A stretch of 64,000 nt of DNA from Eupeodes corollae (taxonomy: Eukaryota; Arthropoda; Insecta; Diptera; Syrphidae). Location: positions 33,119,946 through 33,183,945 of the forward strand of contig NC_079148.1 in the NCBI RefSeq assembly GCF_945859685.1, read 5' to 3'. The notes beneath the pieces are model-generated. The model had not been told where the DNA came from and did no database searches. It saw nothing but the letters and a program-made list of their open reading frames with translations. Positions 48,075-58,158 of this stretch are shown here, piece after piece (positions within the stretch are counted from its first letter, which is position 1; each line of letters starts with the position of its first letter). The position numbers were made by a program, and so were the translations under genes.

Positions 48075-48095
48075 ATCCATACCAAGCAAACGAAG
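48075..48095 (+). CDS. candidate 21-nt microexon
   Basis: It is flanked by an acceptor (CACACACATTCAG, ending at 48074) and the near-consensus donor GTAAGT at 48096. The preceding candidate exon leaves one base, so joining gives G+AT CCA TAC CAA GCA AAC GAA +G, that is DPYQANE, again leaving one base. The microexon is therefore phase-symmetric: skipping it would remove exactly seven residues without a frameshift, as expected of a cassette microexon. The intron between (47983-48074) would be 92 bp, a common insect size. The evidence is purely structural; a 21-nt match could be chance, but the frame agreement makes it plausible. Confidence 0.5.
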
Positions 48096-49884
48096 GTAAG
48101 TTTTAAGTTAAAATTATTCATACTGTGTTTTTATAAAAATGGGGATGACATCTTTTAAATGAACAAAAAAAATAATTGATCCCCATCCGGGACACACCAA
48201 AAAAAATAAAAACCATTTATAGCAAGGACGAGAATTTGTCTATGCTCTATATGGATCCTGTTTGTAATGATGATGATGAAAGAAAAAGAAAATGAAAAAA
48301 CCCAGAATGAAGAACATGAGAATGAGAAGAGAGAAGTTATACCCGCATCACATTATAGACCAACTATACACACACGTACATTATGTATACGTAGAATATT
48401 TAGCTGTTATCCTTAATTTAGAAGCTAATTGATGGATACGTTTTAGTGGCAGGATTTCATTATCCAACAGGGTCGGGTCACTCTTATGTGATTTATTTGT
48501 CCGTTTAATTTGGTTATGTTTTCACATTCGAGTGTTTCACATCTACACATATACGAATGTGTGTATATGAGTTAAATTTATTTTTTTTTGTTTCATTTCT
48601 GTTCTGGAAATTTTTGTGAATCCTTTTAATGAGATTAAATCATGCACATAATTCTTTGCCATTCAGTTTGATCAATTGGGAATAAAAAAACATACGTGTG
48701 TATATGTATATACAAGAAGATTTAGGGTTAAGGACGAAGAATATCGACGTGCGCTTCATGTGCACGTTTTTGAAAAAATATGTTTGACGTTTTTTTTTCT
48801 TATATAGTGATTGATATAAATTGGGTTTATTTGTATTCACCATCGAGTACGTTTTGACTTGTAAGCTTATCAAGATACACACATATATATATATGTAGCA
48901 TCTAAAGTTTATATAATATTGAAAAATTGAATCCATCTATTCCACAAGTCTAAAACAATTGCTGTTAAAATATGATTTTTTTTAAGGACGAAAACATAAT
49001 ATAAACCACGCGTAACGTATCAATTATTAAATCATACCTAGACTTATTAAATAATAATTTTTGTAAGGGATAATATTGATGGTAGAATAAATGTTCTTTT
49101 TTTGGAAATTATGGACTACATTTTCATAGCTTTGAGTAGAAATTAATAAATTAAGAAATAAAATAATTTCTCAAGAGAAATGGATAACGTATGTACACAC
49201 GTACATCTGTTATTTGTTGAAGTATAAGTTAATTCTCATGTGATTTAAAAAAAAATTCAGCTGTATTTCAATTAATGTTATGATAAGTTTTTGTGTATTT
49301 AATTAAAAGAATTGTTTTGGTTTCTAGTTGCATGCATGTGGTAAAAATCCTTGAAATAAATTCCTCATAAAAATAAATTTAAAGATGATTTAAGGTCACT
49401 TTACCATTTATTTCATTGATTTAATTTTTGTTTAAGGCCTTAATAAATTTGATTAAACCCTTTGCTTTTGATAATAAAATTTGACAATTTATGATTTGGA
49501 ATATGCAACAACTTATCATTATTTAACATTTATTCTTGAAATTATACGGTCTTTTAGGTGTAAAACTTATGTACGTAAAATGGTTATAAAATTCAATATG
49601 TCTATCACAGATTACCACTTACGAAATATTCGACTACCAATAATACTGTTAATTGCTTTTTACACTTCAGAATTTCAGAAAGTAGAAAGCGTCAAACTAC
49701 GATCAGAGGCTCATCATAAGTGCATGTGATAGTTGTTAGTAAAAAATAACACAATTATAGCCTAACACAAGCAGAAAATACAAAACATAATTAACATTTA
49801 ACTATTACAAAACAAAAAATAAAATGAGAACTTTTACGATAGTGGAGCACTGGTTCTTAACAATGATTTTAATCCCACCTTATT
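48096..49884. other. AT-rich sequence downstream of the candidate exons
   Basis: No further exon was recognised up to repeat copy E. It contains a short (GAT)n run at 48267-48279 and many A/T runs. Open frames at 48640-48936 (minus) and 49481-49729 (plus) have no motif. If the exon pair is real this is the next intron. Confidence 0.5.
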
Positions 49885-49902
49885 AACTTCCCATAGGAAG
49901 TT
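49885..49902. repeat. terminal hairpin of copy E
   Basis: AACTTCCCATAGGAAGTT: arms AACTTCC and GGAAGTT with one mismatch in the centre relative to the perfect palindrome of copy D. Confidence 0.85.
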
Positions 49903-51292
49903 ATTGTAATGGGTCCGATTTGTCAAATTGAAAATTTTGACATTTCTCGACGTTTCAAGGTCCCTAGAGTCGAAATAAAAGATTTTTAGAAAGATGTCTG
50001 TGCGTGCGTGTGTACGTACGTTCGTACGTTCTCGACGTTTTTTTCGTTGTCCATAGCTCAAGAACCAGAAGAGATATCGACTTCAAATAATTTTTTTTTA
50101 TACAGATAATAAGGAAGAAAGATGCAGAAAGGGCTCTCAACAAAATTGCGTGCGTGGTTTTTCTACCATAGCAGTTTAAAAAAAAAAAGGTGAAAATGTT
50201 GGTTAACCCTAATTATCTTACGAACCAAAAACGCTAGAAGCTTGAAATAAATTTTATATAATAAACTGTAACGTGATACCAAACAAGTATATTTTTTTGG
50301 AAAAATTCCATTAAGCGGTTTTTTTTATAAATTAAAAAAAAAAAACTGAAAAAAAAAAAATGTGTCACCTCCAAAATTTTACGAGTAAAATATGATTTCA
50401 TCTCCAAAAAAATGTCGTGCAACGAAAAATGATCTTTTTGACATCTGATAAAATGTTGAGAAAAATCTAATTTACAGATTTTTTTTCTAAAAAATAACAA
50501 TCCAAAAAAAACATTACTCAAAGTTGGTAAAAATTTAATATCGATTCGAATATTTTTTTTAAAAACTTAAGATTTGGGCTTCAATCTTATTTTATCTTAT
50601 AAGAAAAATTGTTTTCAATATTCTGAAAAATATTGAGAAAAATCAAATTGACAGTTTTTTTACAAAAAATAAAAACCTAAAAAAAAATTAATAAAAGTTG
50701 TTAAAAAATGATTTTCGACTCAAATATCTTCTCAAACATTTTAGATAATAGCTTTTAATTAATTTTTCTTATAAAAAATATTGTTTTTAACATTCAGTAA
50801 AATTTTGAAAATAATCGAATTGACAGTTTTTGTACAAAAAAATCAAAACCAAAACAAAATTAACAAAAGTTGGTAAAAATAGATTTTCTTTTCAAAAATT
50901 TAAAATATTGGTTTCAAACTAATTTTATTAATAAGAAATATTGTTTTCAACATTCGATAAATTTTGAAAAAATCGAATTGACAGTTTTTTTACGAAAAAT
51001 AAAACTCTAAAAAAAAATACTAAAACTTGGTAAAAATTTACTTTCGACTCAAATAGTTTTTCAAAAATTAAAAATATTGGCTTAAAACTTATTTTATTTC
51101 ACAGAAAATATTTTTTTCGATATTCAGTAATTTTTATATGAAAATCCAACAGTCTGTTTTTTCATAAAAAAAATAAAATCTACAAAAAATAGTACGCAAA
51201 TTTGGTAAAAATTGATACGAGTACATATAGACAAACTTTTAAGCAAGATAAATCGACAGACGGGATGGGAAGTTATCAGTGTGGGTCGCATC
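49885..51292 (-). repeat. ~165-bp-array repeat family, full-length copy E
   Basis: Reverse orientation, same layout as copy D. The terminal hairpin AACTTCCCATAGGAAGTT is at 49885-49902. It is followed by the GGGTCCGATTTGTCAAATTG block, a CpG-rich TGTACGTACGTTCGTACGTT tract (50010-50030), the conserved block, tandem units with GACAGTTTTTTTACAAAAAA spaced about 163-171 bp, and the head at 51240-51290 (ACAGACGGGATGGGAAGTTA, then CAGTGTGGGTCGCATCCCA). Open frames inside are low-complexity artefacts. Confidence 0.85.
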
Positions 51293-51490
51293 CCAACATC
51301 TTTTTTAAATTTAAATCTCTCGATGAAGAGTTTATTTGCTCATTCGACTTAAAGCTTCATTGTTCCCATAGTTAGTTCTACATAAGTCAATATGTTTAAA
51401 ATAAAATGTACGCAAATAATGAGTTCCGCCTTAATAATTTGGCTGTACTCTTCAAATCGAAATCTAAGTATAAGTCGCATATTTAAGTAG

Positions 51491-51575
51491 GTTTCAAAAC
51501 TTGAAAACCAATGTGCACCGGAATCTCTCCTAAAATCCTTCCCTATTTTTCTAACGCTCGCACTGTGTTTGAACG
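51491..51575 (+). pseudogene. short 3'-terminal fragment of the CR1/Jockey-like LINE
   Basis: AAAACCAATGTGCACCGGAA ... CCTTCCCTATTTTTCTAACG then CTCGCACTGTG aligns with the end of ORF2 of the 44-47 kb element (reverse complement of about 44330-44395), including the start of the 3' UTR. No poly-A follows, so it is an 85-bp scrap in the plus orientation. Confidence 0.7.
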
Positions 51576-53601
51576 GTAACATGTTAAGGAAATTTATAAC
51601 CCCTTCCAGTTGGGAAAAGTTGTGACTTACAATTACAAAAAAATGGAATTATTCTTTTAGAATTGAACTCAAAGATGTTTTTAAGGCTTTCTAAACCTTT
51701 TATGTACAATTGTACCTTCTAAAAATGTATACAAAAAATATCTAAATTTAATTTAAAATATTATTAAACTTATCTTTTAATTTTATCTTTATCTATGAAT
51801 TTTATCTTGCTTTAATTAGAAATTTTTAATCAAACACCTACATAATACAAATTCTTATTTTCGATTAATAAGAAATAATAAACGTTTTCTACCAATTACC
51901 ATCAATTCATTAACAAAAGTGATTTTTTGTGCTTGGCTAACATTCTTTCTTAAAATTAGTTACATATCATAAAGTTTATAAGTTCCGTCGGTTAACATTA
52001 AAACATATCCTTAAATTAAAGTCAAAATTGTATCGTGTGCAATATAAATTTTCGAGTATCAATCTAAAACTATTTTCATACCCTTGAGTAAAAACCAAAA
52101 ATAAAAACACAAACAATTAAGCTTTTTCATATCCTGAAGAGAATTTTCTAAAAGTAAAAAGATACTAAGCACAGATACAAAAAACCAAAAGTATAGCGGT
52201 CATTTTCAAAGGATATACTAAGTATATTGTGCAAATGAATCATAACAATTTTATTTAATTTAATTTTTTTTTTCTTCTCTATCTTGAATAACAACTAACG
52301 ACGTTGTCGTATAATATCTTTATCTATACGCATAACAACAAACAAAAAATATCTGGCAATCTGTCGTAAGCCTTTTGTGTGAAAACTAGACAGAGTGAAA
52401 GTAGTATAGAGTCTATATTGTAGCTATATACAGATAAGTGGTATCTCTCCTGCAGGCGATGTGGTGAATGAAAAATAGCTCCACAAGATGCTTATTCGTC
52501 TTTTTCACTTCATTCTGTTTTCCATGATGAAGAAAGCTCACAAAAAAAGAAAAACTAAACTGAAATATGAAAACAAAACGAAAGAAAACAAAAAAAAATG
52601 TGTTTTATGTTCCTATTTACGGTATAGCTGATATATCCTTCGTTCAGCTACAAAACTATACTAAAGGATCTACATTTGTGTATACATAAAAACACTATTA
52701 ATTCTTCATGCTTATATGTATGAGAGTATTTGTAAGATATTATCTTGGATGGATATAGAGAAGAAGGGATTTTCCCATTCCATTTATTTTTCTGGATTTT
52801 TTCTCTGTTCCAGAGAACATAATCTTAACTGCTACAACTGGCCTCCTCATTTAATAAAGCTTCCGATATGAAAGTGTCCAGGATAATATCTTTCTTATGG
52901 TTTTGCTTCCTCCTTCTTCATTATTTTTTGATAGTCAACACCCTCAAATTCAACCTGTTTTCTCGACCCTGTAATTAGCAATCTATATGTGGAAGTGATT
53001 AATTTATTGATAGGCTATAAATCAAATGAATGGAAACATACAACACATATACATGCATACATATAATCTATGATATAATGTTTATCCCAAACCTACCTAT
53101 AGAATAAAGTATATCTAGTTCTTGGGGTTAAACCTAAATAATGTCATTCATATGCTGAGCTTGACGATACATGGAAAAGCACGTGACTTATTCTATTTAT
53201 ATATTAAATCTTAAAGAGATTAATTTGTCAATTATTTCTGACGATGATGATGATGATGAAGATAACTTATTTGGAAGTTTTGGTAAAGTAGGTGGAATGA
53301 ATGAACAATAATGATGTATTGAATTGTCATGCAATTAATTAGTTCAAACTAGCTTAGCTGGTGCTTGTTAATGTCAATCATTTATTTTACAATAATTAGT
53401 TGATTTTGGTAAAAAAATTTAACAACATAATATTAAAGCTACATAATAATTCAAAACTTAAATAAACATAATTATAATGAAACATAAACATAATTATGTT
53501 GAATACTAAAACAATAAAGAATTTGTAGAACGGGCTCTTGTTCAAGACAGAGTTTTTTTTGTAAAATGCCTTTTGGCTGGTGTCAAAACCTTAAAAAAAA
53601 G
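51576..53601. other. AT-rich non-coding stretch
   Basis: No gene recognised. A (GAT)n run lies at 53243-53259. The segment 52440-52960 is slightly less AT-rich but is interrupted by stops in all frames. Confidence 0.5.
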
Positions 53602-53637
53602 TACACTGATAACTTAAAATTCCCGCCCATTCATCCG
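53602..53637 (+). repeat. head of a ~165-bp-array repeat (copy G, interrupted)
   Basis: TACACTGATAACTTAAAATT then CCCGCCCATTCATCCG resembles the conserved head CACACTGATAACTTCCCATC...CCCGTC. The next element begins immediately after, and array-like sequence resumes at 54126. Confidence 0.5.
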
Positions 53638-54125
53638 TTTTTTTTTAATAAATAACCGCACTCTCAAGTAGATATTAATACCCTTATTATACAGAAACAC
53701 ATTGTGAGGAGAGAGGGTTTGAAATTAGATTTCGAAGCACATTAGTTTTGAATTCCTGAATATTACTTTGACTGGGAAAGACAGAGCGTGAAAGTACGTC
53801 CAAAGTTGGGTATACATTCCTAGAAGCAAAAGTATTACATTTGAAACTGTTTAAGCGACTTATTCACTAAAGCATAAACGGTTAAAATGACGATAAAAAA
53901 TGGCTAGACAAGAATATTCATGGCGAAGTTTATTTGAAGTAAATGAACTAAAGATATCACCAATCAATTCAAATGTTCTAGATTCAATACTGTCAAAGAG
54001 CCTTAAATAAGTAGCAGGAGCACCAGCCCAGAGATTGGAGTAATACAAAAGCTTTGAACTTATATAATTCTTGTAGATATCAGTCAGATCATTAGAAGGG
54101 GACGTATTTTTAAAAGTCTTAAAAT
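53638..54125 (-). mobile_element. CR1/Jockey-like LINE, 3' fragment
   Basis: A T-run (53638-53646) is the poly-A of a minus-strand copy. Its 3' UTR (TACCCTTATTATACAGAAAC, ACATTGTGAG) matches the 4446-5811 copy best. The coding part at 53860-54048 gives YYSNLWAGAPATYLRLFDSI then SFTSNKLRHEYSCLAIFY, the thumb and C-terminal region, with several internal deletions. It appears to have inserted into repeat copy G. Confidence 0.8.
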
Positions 54126-54680
54126 AGTAATAAAATTAATTACAAGATTTTATGTAAGATTACAAAGCTTTGATGTCAATATCTTTTTTTGTTTTCAAGA
54201 TACTTGAGTCCAAACCCCTCAGTTATTTTGTAGGTATTCGTTTTTTTACAGAAAGCTGTTAATTTGATTTTTCTAAAAAACTAACTGAAAGGTAAAAAGA
54301 ATATTAGGCATATAATCAAACAAGTTTCATTTCAATATTTACTTTAGTTCCAAAAATATTTTAGTTGAGAACTATTTTGTACTGATTTTAAGAAGTATTT
54401 TCTAAAGGTTTTCATATATAATTAAAAAAAGTTCCTTTGATTTTGTTATTTAACAACAATATTTTGAATAATATAAAATAATTTTGAAGTCAATAGATTT
54501 TTATTTTGTACAAAATATCAATTTAATTTTTCTAAAAATTCGACAAAATCTTAAAAACAGAAAGATAAAATTACTTTAAAGCTAATATCTTTAGCATTTT
54601 AAGATGTATTTTTTTAAATTATTATATTTTTGTTTCTAACAATCTGTCACTTTAATTTTTTGAAAAATCTTACCAGGCGT
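54126..54680 (+). repeat. diverged array of the ~165-bp family (copy G, continued)
   Basis: Phrases of the family unit recur in decayed form: GTCAATATCTTTTTTTGTTT, AAGCTGTTAATTTGATTTTT, AACAACAATATTTTGAATAA, TTTGAAGTCAATAG and TTTTGAAAAATCTTACCAGG. It ends at the left boundary of the gypsy element. Confidence 0.55.
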
Positions 54681-54780
54681 TTATTATGTGAGTGAAACAC
54701 ACGGCTGATAAGATATAACCGACTTTATTATGACAATGTTGATGTCATATAAGCATGCAACTAATTATAATATGTTTATC
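54681..54780 (-). repeat. 3' LTR remnant (inner edge uncertain)
   Basis: TTATTATGTGAGTGAAACAC then ACGGCTGATAAGATATAACC matches the first 45 bases of the repeat at 58060 (ATTATATGAGTGAAATAAAC, then GGCTGACAAGATATAGC). Beyond that, similarity fades, so the inner boundary is a guess. Confidence 0.6.
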
Positions 54781-55007
54781 GATCTGGTGGCCTGAGTGGT
54801 CTTCCTGCTCTTAATGTCACTGGTTTATTATTTATTTTTTGAAGCTAAAATATGATCTTCGTTATCACATGCAGGACTTAAAACGGAGATATCACTTGAT
54901 AGAGTACTTTCTGGATCCAACAAAGTTTCAACAATTGGTTTGTTCAGTGGCGAGGGAACCTTTCTAAATTGCTGCCTATTACGTCGATAAATCCGATTAT
55001 TTTCATC

Positions 55008-55240
55008 CTAAATTAAATACGATCGTGGTTCTGAACATTTCTCCTTAACAACTCCCAGGTACCAAATCGATTTAGGAAATTTCTGATAATATATATTTTC
55101 CCTATTCTCTAATTCTTTTAAGGGTTTTGTTGTTCGATTATAATATTTTTTCATTGTTTCATTATTCGTTTTAAAGGCCAAATTAACCTTTTGCTCATCT
55201 ACTCCAACAGGATTTAAATTTTTCAAAATTGGTTGGAATT
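55008..55240 (-). pseudogene. gypsy integrase C-terminal region
   Basis: Minus-strand frame with NLAFKTNNETMKKYYNRTTK then PLKELENRENIYYQ and WYLGVVKEKCSEPRSYLI. In Ty3/gypsy integrases this region follows the catalytic core and ends in a domain of the form PxxWxxGxVxxxxxxPRSYxV, which WYLGVVKEKCSEPRSYLI fits. Confidence 0.72.
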
Positions 55241-55348
55241 TTAGTTTTTAGTTTTCTATTCATCAACAATTCTTCGGTGTTGCCCTGTAATTTAAAAGTG
55301 CATTATATGGATCGGAATTACTTTCTAAGGTTTTCTTAAACAAATATT

Positions 55349-55723
55349 TTATAGTTTGAATTGATCTTTTTGTGTATAAGGACTGGATGTGTCATGTTCA
55401 ATGTTCCAAGATTTGCAAAAGTCGTTAAATTCTGTCGACGAAAAAGGTGGTCCATTGTCACTTACTACTATTTTCGAAATACTGTGCCGAGCGAGTATAG
55501 ATTTAAATTCCAAAATTTGTTTTTTGCTAGCAAAACCTCTATTTAGAAGAGCGATTTCAATATATTTAGAGTAATAGTCGAAAACTAGCAAGTAAACTTT
55601 CTTTTGAAATTCGAAAAGATCAATTCCGATTTGTTGCCAAGGCAAGGGGAACATTTCATGGGACATCAACGATTCTTTGACGTTTGAAACTCTATGCTTT
55701 AAACATATTTCACAATTATCCAC
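55349..55723 (-). pseudogene. gypsy integrase: zinc-binding and catalytic core
   Basis: 124 codons. The end of the HHCC zinc-binding domain is seen as NCEICLKHR. The core shows WQQIGIDLF with Asp35 and KIVVSDNGPPFSS with Asp89, the first two residues of the DDE triad. The segment that should hold the Glu (normally within a NGQAE motif) is replaced by SSPYTQKDQFKL before the stop, so the third catalytic residue is lost by a small deletion. Integrase would insert the DNA copy into the genome; this one cannot. Confidence 0.85.
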
Positions 55724-55832
55724 TACGTTCTTTAAATCTGAATTCTAATTTGGCCAATAAACTAATGATTTAGCTAGACTAATACATTTTTTTAGAGCCC
55801 ATATGTCCCTCATGTATAAGATTCAAAATTTC

Positions 55833-56156
55833 TCAACGCATTGACTTTAGTATGATAATTCTGTTGTTCATAAAAACAATGCCATTGACGAAATGAATTT
55901 CACTTTTTATTTTAAAATAGAGCAGTACTAAAGGATCTATGTTATTTTTTATCTCTGGCCACCCTTTCCTATAATATTGTTTAAGATTTACTAAGATTTC
56001 ATCTACCAATGTTTCTTTACGAATTTGATCTAGTTTTTCATCACTGACTGGCAAGCTTGGCGACACGAGATTACAATGTATTTCGATTTCATTTTCTAAT
56101 TGAGGTAATGCTTCTTCTAATAAGGTTGCCCCTGACAAAGTATTAGCAATTACCAT
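55833..56156 (-). pseudogene. gypsy pol segment between RNase H and integrase
   Basis: 107 codons with PQLENEIEIHCNLVSPSLPV, DEKLDQIRKETLVDEILVNL, a KGWPEIKN block and IVFMNNRIIILKSMR. This is the linker and start of the integrase N-terminal region usual in Mag-type gypsy pol proteins (KxGWP and GIVFxxxRIIIPxxxR patterns). Confidence 0.75.
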
Positions 56157-56199
56157 ATCTTTTCCTGCCTTATAAATTACTTTTAGATTTTAAGCTTGT

Positions 56200-56531
56200 T
56201 ATTTCAGAATCATTCTTTGAAGAGGCGTAGGCAGCTTATACAAAGGTTTTTCAAACAAGAGGTTTGTGGTCTGTTTCAACCAGAACTTCTCTTCCAAACA
56301 AAAATTTGTGAAAGCGACTGCAGCCAAAAAGAATGACACACAATTCCTTTTCGATTTACGCATAATTTCTTTGGCTTTACGTTAAGGTGGCTGATGCATA
56401 AGCAATGGGTTTATTTGCCTGCTGTATGACAGCTCCCACAGCTGATTGAGAAGCATCAACAGAAAGTTTCATTGCCTTACCATTGTCAAAGTTAGCTTAA
56501 ACAGGAGCTTTTGAAATTAGGAGCTTAAGAT
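56200..56531 (-). pseudogene. gypsy RNase H domain
   Basis: The minus-strand translation near 56385-56475 reads DASQSAVGAVIQQANKPIAY followed by ASATL. The first catalytic Asp of the Ty3-type RNase H (VDASxxAVGAVL) is present. Further on, LCVILFGCSRFHKFLFG and ETDHKPL are seen near 56250-56340. Frame changes break it. Confidence 0.75.
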
Positions 56532-57310
56532 TTAGAAACTCATTTGCATGCCTCTCTTCCCAATGCCACACATTTTTTTTCTAAGCAACTGCCTTAAATG
56601 CTCATTTTTAATTTCTAGCTTTTTAATAAATGAGCTCAGATAATTAACCATACCTAAAAATCGTTGAAGGTCTTTGGCACAAATAGGACGAGGCATTTTC
56701 ATAATAGCTTCAATTTTACTTTCATCCGGTCGGACCCCAAATTCATTGAAAATATGACCATACATTTTATCTCTTTAACTCCTATACAAGATTTCTCTCG
56801 ATTAAATTTTAGACCGATTTCCTGATCTTTTTCGAGAACAATATTTAAATATTTATCGTGCTCCTTTTGCGTGGCACCGTATATTAAAAAATCGTCTATA
56901 TAAATTACAACATTTGGTATATGAGAAAAATGCTTGATCATTTCTGCATGAAATATTTCAGGAGCCGCATTGACTCCAAATGGTAATCTGATGAACCTGT
57001 ATCTACCAAAAGGTGTATTAAATGTACATAGCTTAGATGATTCTTCTTCCAAGGGTATCATCCAAAAGCCACTATTAGCATCCACACTACTGAAATATTT
57101 TGCATTTGAAAGACGAGATTTTACCTCATCAATATCTGAAAAAGGAAAATGAGGACGCGTTATTACCTTGTTCAACTGTCTAGGATCCAAACAAACCCTC
57201 AGGTTCCCATTAGCTTCTCTAACAAACACAATTGAGTTCACCCACTTAAACTAATTTACACTTGTTTTTAATACAGCCCAGCCCATTGAAAGCCTCTTTA
57301 TATTTTTCCA
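56532..57310 (-). pseudogene. gypsy reverse transcriptase
   Basis: Main frame 56699-57241: VREANGNLRVCLDPRQLNK, FPFSDIDEVKSRLSNAKYFS, SVDANSGFWMIPLEEESSKL, CTFNTPFGRYRFIRLPFGVN, APEIFH, and the catalytic YIDD in NVVIYIDDFLIYG. It continues after a frame change in 56532-56765 with GVRPDESKIEAIMKMPRP then KDLQRFLGMVNYLSSFI, the connection region. Upstream (57242-57310) a YKEAFNGLGCIK-like segment precedes the RT. The catalytic residues survive and only frame integrity is lost. Confidence 0.88.
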
Positions 57311-57479
57311 AAAGCATATGTTTAACCTTTTGTTATATTATATTATTTTATATTATACAATATTAATATTTTTTACCAAATTCAATTAAATAGAAGTATA
57401 CAAACCTATTGTAGTTTTACAATTCGTTTCAAGTATGTATATATAAATCAAGATAAATACCATTGTTCTTAAAAATACA

Positions 57480-57896
57480 ATATAAGTTACATTTTCCTTT
57501 AACTCTTAATTTTTCTCCCGAAAAGGTTAACAAATTAAAATTAGTTTCTTTAATCAAATTTGTGTCCAAATTTTACATTTCAAATTTCTTTATTGACATT
57601 ATGTTTCCCTCTGCTACGGTATCTACTTGAGCCACCACTACTTGATTGTTGATGTCAATGTCCTCGTTACATGCCTGTGAACTCATTATTTTTCCTTTAA
57701 AAAGGTTTTCCTCAGATGATTGTGTAGCTGATTCCCCTTCTGCTTCTACGTTACCGATTGTTTTTTTAATTTTATTTGTGTTCCACATTTTCGCATAGTG
57801 ATTCTTTCCCCTGCACTGCTGACTACACGTCAGGGCATTTATTGTGGTGAAGAAGTAATGAATTTTTTCTGAAATCTGAGTCACTGAGAAGATCAC
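57480..57896 (-). pseudogene. gypsy gag/nucleocapsid and protease remnants
   Basis: Frame 57573-57896 has a zinc-knuckle-like CSQQCRGKNHYAKMW in which the last Cys is Trp. It is followed by a Glu/Ser-rich linker of the kind that separates the knuckles from the protease. Near 57480-57560 another frame resembles the C-terminal half of a retropepsin (LRVKGKCNLYCIFKNN). No DTG/DSG active site was found. Most of gag is absent. Confidence 0.5.
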
Positions 57897-58057
57897 TTGC
57901 GGCTAGAAATATTTAAAATTGCTTTTTTTCCACATTTTCCAAGCCGCCTCAAGATTTGTTGACTTTAAATCAAGAGGACGTTATTTTAATTTAAATATAG
58001 TTAATTTTCCATTTATTTTCTTCAATTAATTTTTTGTTTTGGTTTACATTCGACACC

Positions 58058-58158
58058 ATATTATTATATGAGTGAAATAAACGGCTGACAAGATATAGCT
58101 GGCTTACACCAACTTAGTTTACATGTTGTTATACTGTATAACACTTACTCTAACAATG
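58058..58158 (-). repeat. 5' LTR (short) with adjacent primer-binding-site candidate
   Basis: On the minus strand it begins TGTTAGAGTAAGTGTTATAC and ends ...CACTCATATAATAATA, about 101 bp. It is followed at once by TGGTGTCGAATG (58046-58057), which has the TGG expected of a tRNA primer-binding site. A LTR of about 100 bp is short for Ty3/gypsy, so part may have been lost. Confidence 0.6.

Larger units (their letters stand above)
54681..58158 (-). mobile_element. Ty3/gypsy LTR retrotransposon, degraded
   Basis: A minus-strand element of about 3.5 kb. Leftward from its 5' end it carries a short LTR, a primer-binding-site candidate, remnants of gag/nucleocapsid and protease, RT, RNase H, integrase, and a 3' LTR remnant. 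The order protease-RT-RNase H-integrase is that of Ty3/gypsy elements. Most of gag is missing, and pol is broken by stops and frame changes. No envelope-like gene was seen. Confidence 0.85.

Noticed and set aside
50234..50521. Open frame of 95 codons on the minus strand in repeat E
   Set aside because: Same reason: it is a by-product of the A/T-rich array and not conserved as a protein between copies.
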